From Chrysopilus asiliformis (taxonomy: Eukaryota; Arthropoda; Insecta; Diptera; Rhagionidae), in NCBI GenBank assembly GCA_964034945.1, contig OZ035962.1:36235943-36299942 (forward strand): a DNA stretch of 64,000 bases, given 5' to 3'. Both the position numbers and the translations under genes were made by a program. Below the pieces are notes generated by a model. That model was not told the DNA's origin, ran no database searches, and saw only the letters and a list, made by a program, of their open reading frames with translations. Shown piece by piece: positions 63,871 through 64,000 of this stretch (its first letter is position 1; each line of letters starts with the position of its first letter).

Positions 63871-64000
63871 TTACGGGGGAACTTTAAGCTAAATAAGAAG
63901 TAAAAGTACAATACGGGTGTAATTTTACGACATGGATGTTTAAAATTACCACATTTTTGTTGTAATTTTCCTCCTATTTGGTAGCAAAACCGCGTCTTAA

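Overview
The window looks like AT-rich insect nuclear DNA. The genes are spliced with GT-AG introns, their proteins read as insect orthologues, and the transposon set (mariner/Tc1-like, Penelope-like, BEL/Pao, Jockey-type LINE remnants, Helentron-like elements) is typical of insects. A dipteran, perhaps a nematoceran midge or gnat, is my best guess from protein similarity by eye; no search was run.

Layout. Bases 949-31082 (+) hold one large gene, the SRm300/Srrm234 splicing factor (SRRM2/3/4 family). It has ten coding exons and introns full of repeats. It ends in two alternative last exons, and the distal one completes an eMIC (enhancer of microexons) domain. Intron 2 (6455-15128) carries an unassigned 222-codon ORF (9848-10516) plus LINE, mariner, Helentron-like and Penelope-like insertions. 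A compact five-exon Mpv17/PMP22 (PXMP2-like) membrane protein gene lies at 35074-35904 (-); none of its exons stands out as a long ORF. A complete, apparently very young BEL/Pao LTR retrotransposon lies at 37607-43773 with identical LTRs and a 5-bp target duplication. BLCAP lies at 45784-46023 (+). A gene for an acidic, proline/glutamine-rich, probably secreted protein with a dibasic site and a CACDCNC tail is at 53864-55719 (-); its first exon was not found.

The rest is mostly repeats. There are five copies of a ~570-bp Helentron/DINE-like element with subterminal inverted repeats and a 3' hairpin. There are three hAT-type MITEs with perfect 8-bp target duplications, and Harbinger-like and piggyBac-like MITEs. 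There are long fold-back hairpins, a ~120-bp minisatellite family, and a (CAGTCTAT)n microsatellite of about 41 units. Several insertions are nested, which lets their order be read.

Functionally the genes are independent neighbours: a nuclear splicing factor, a small organelle-membrane protein, a small membrane protein and a probably secreted protein. Nothing suggests an operon or a gene cluster. The most informative points are the eMIC alternative ending of Srrm234 and the Helentron-like family.
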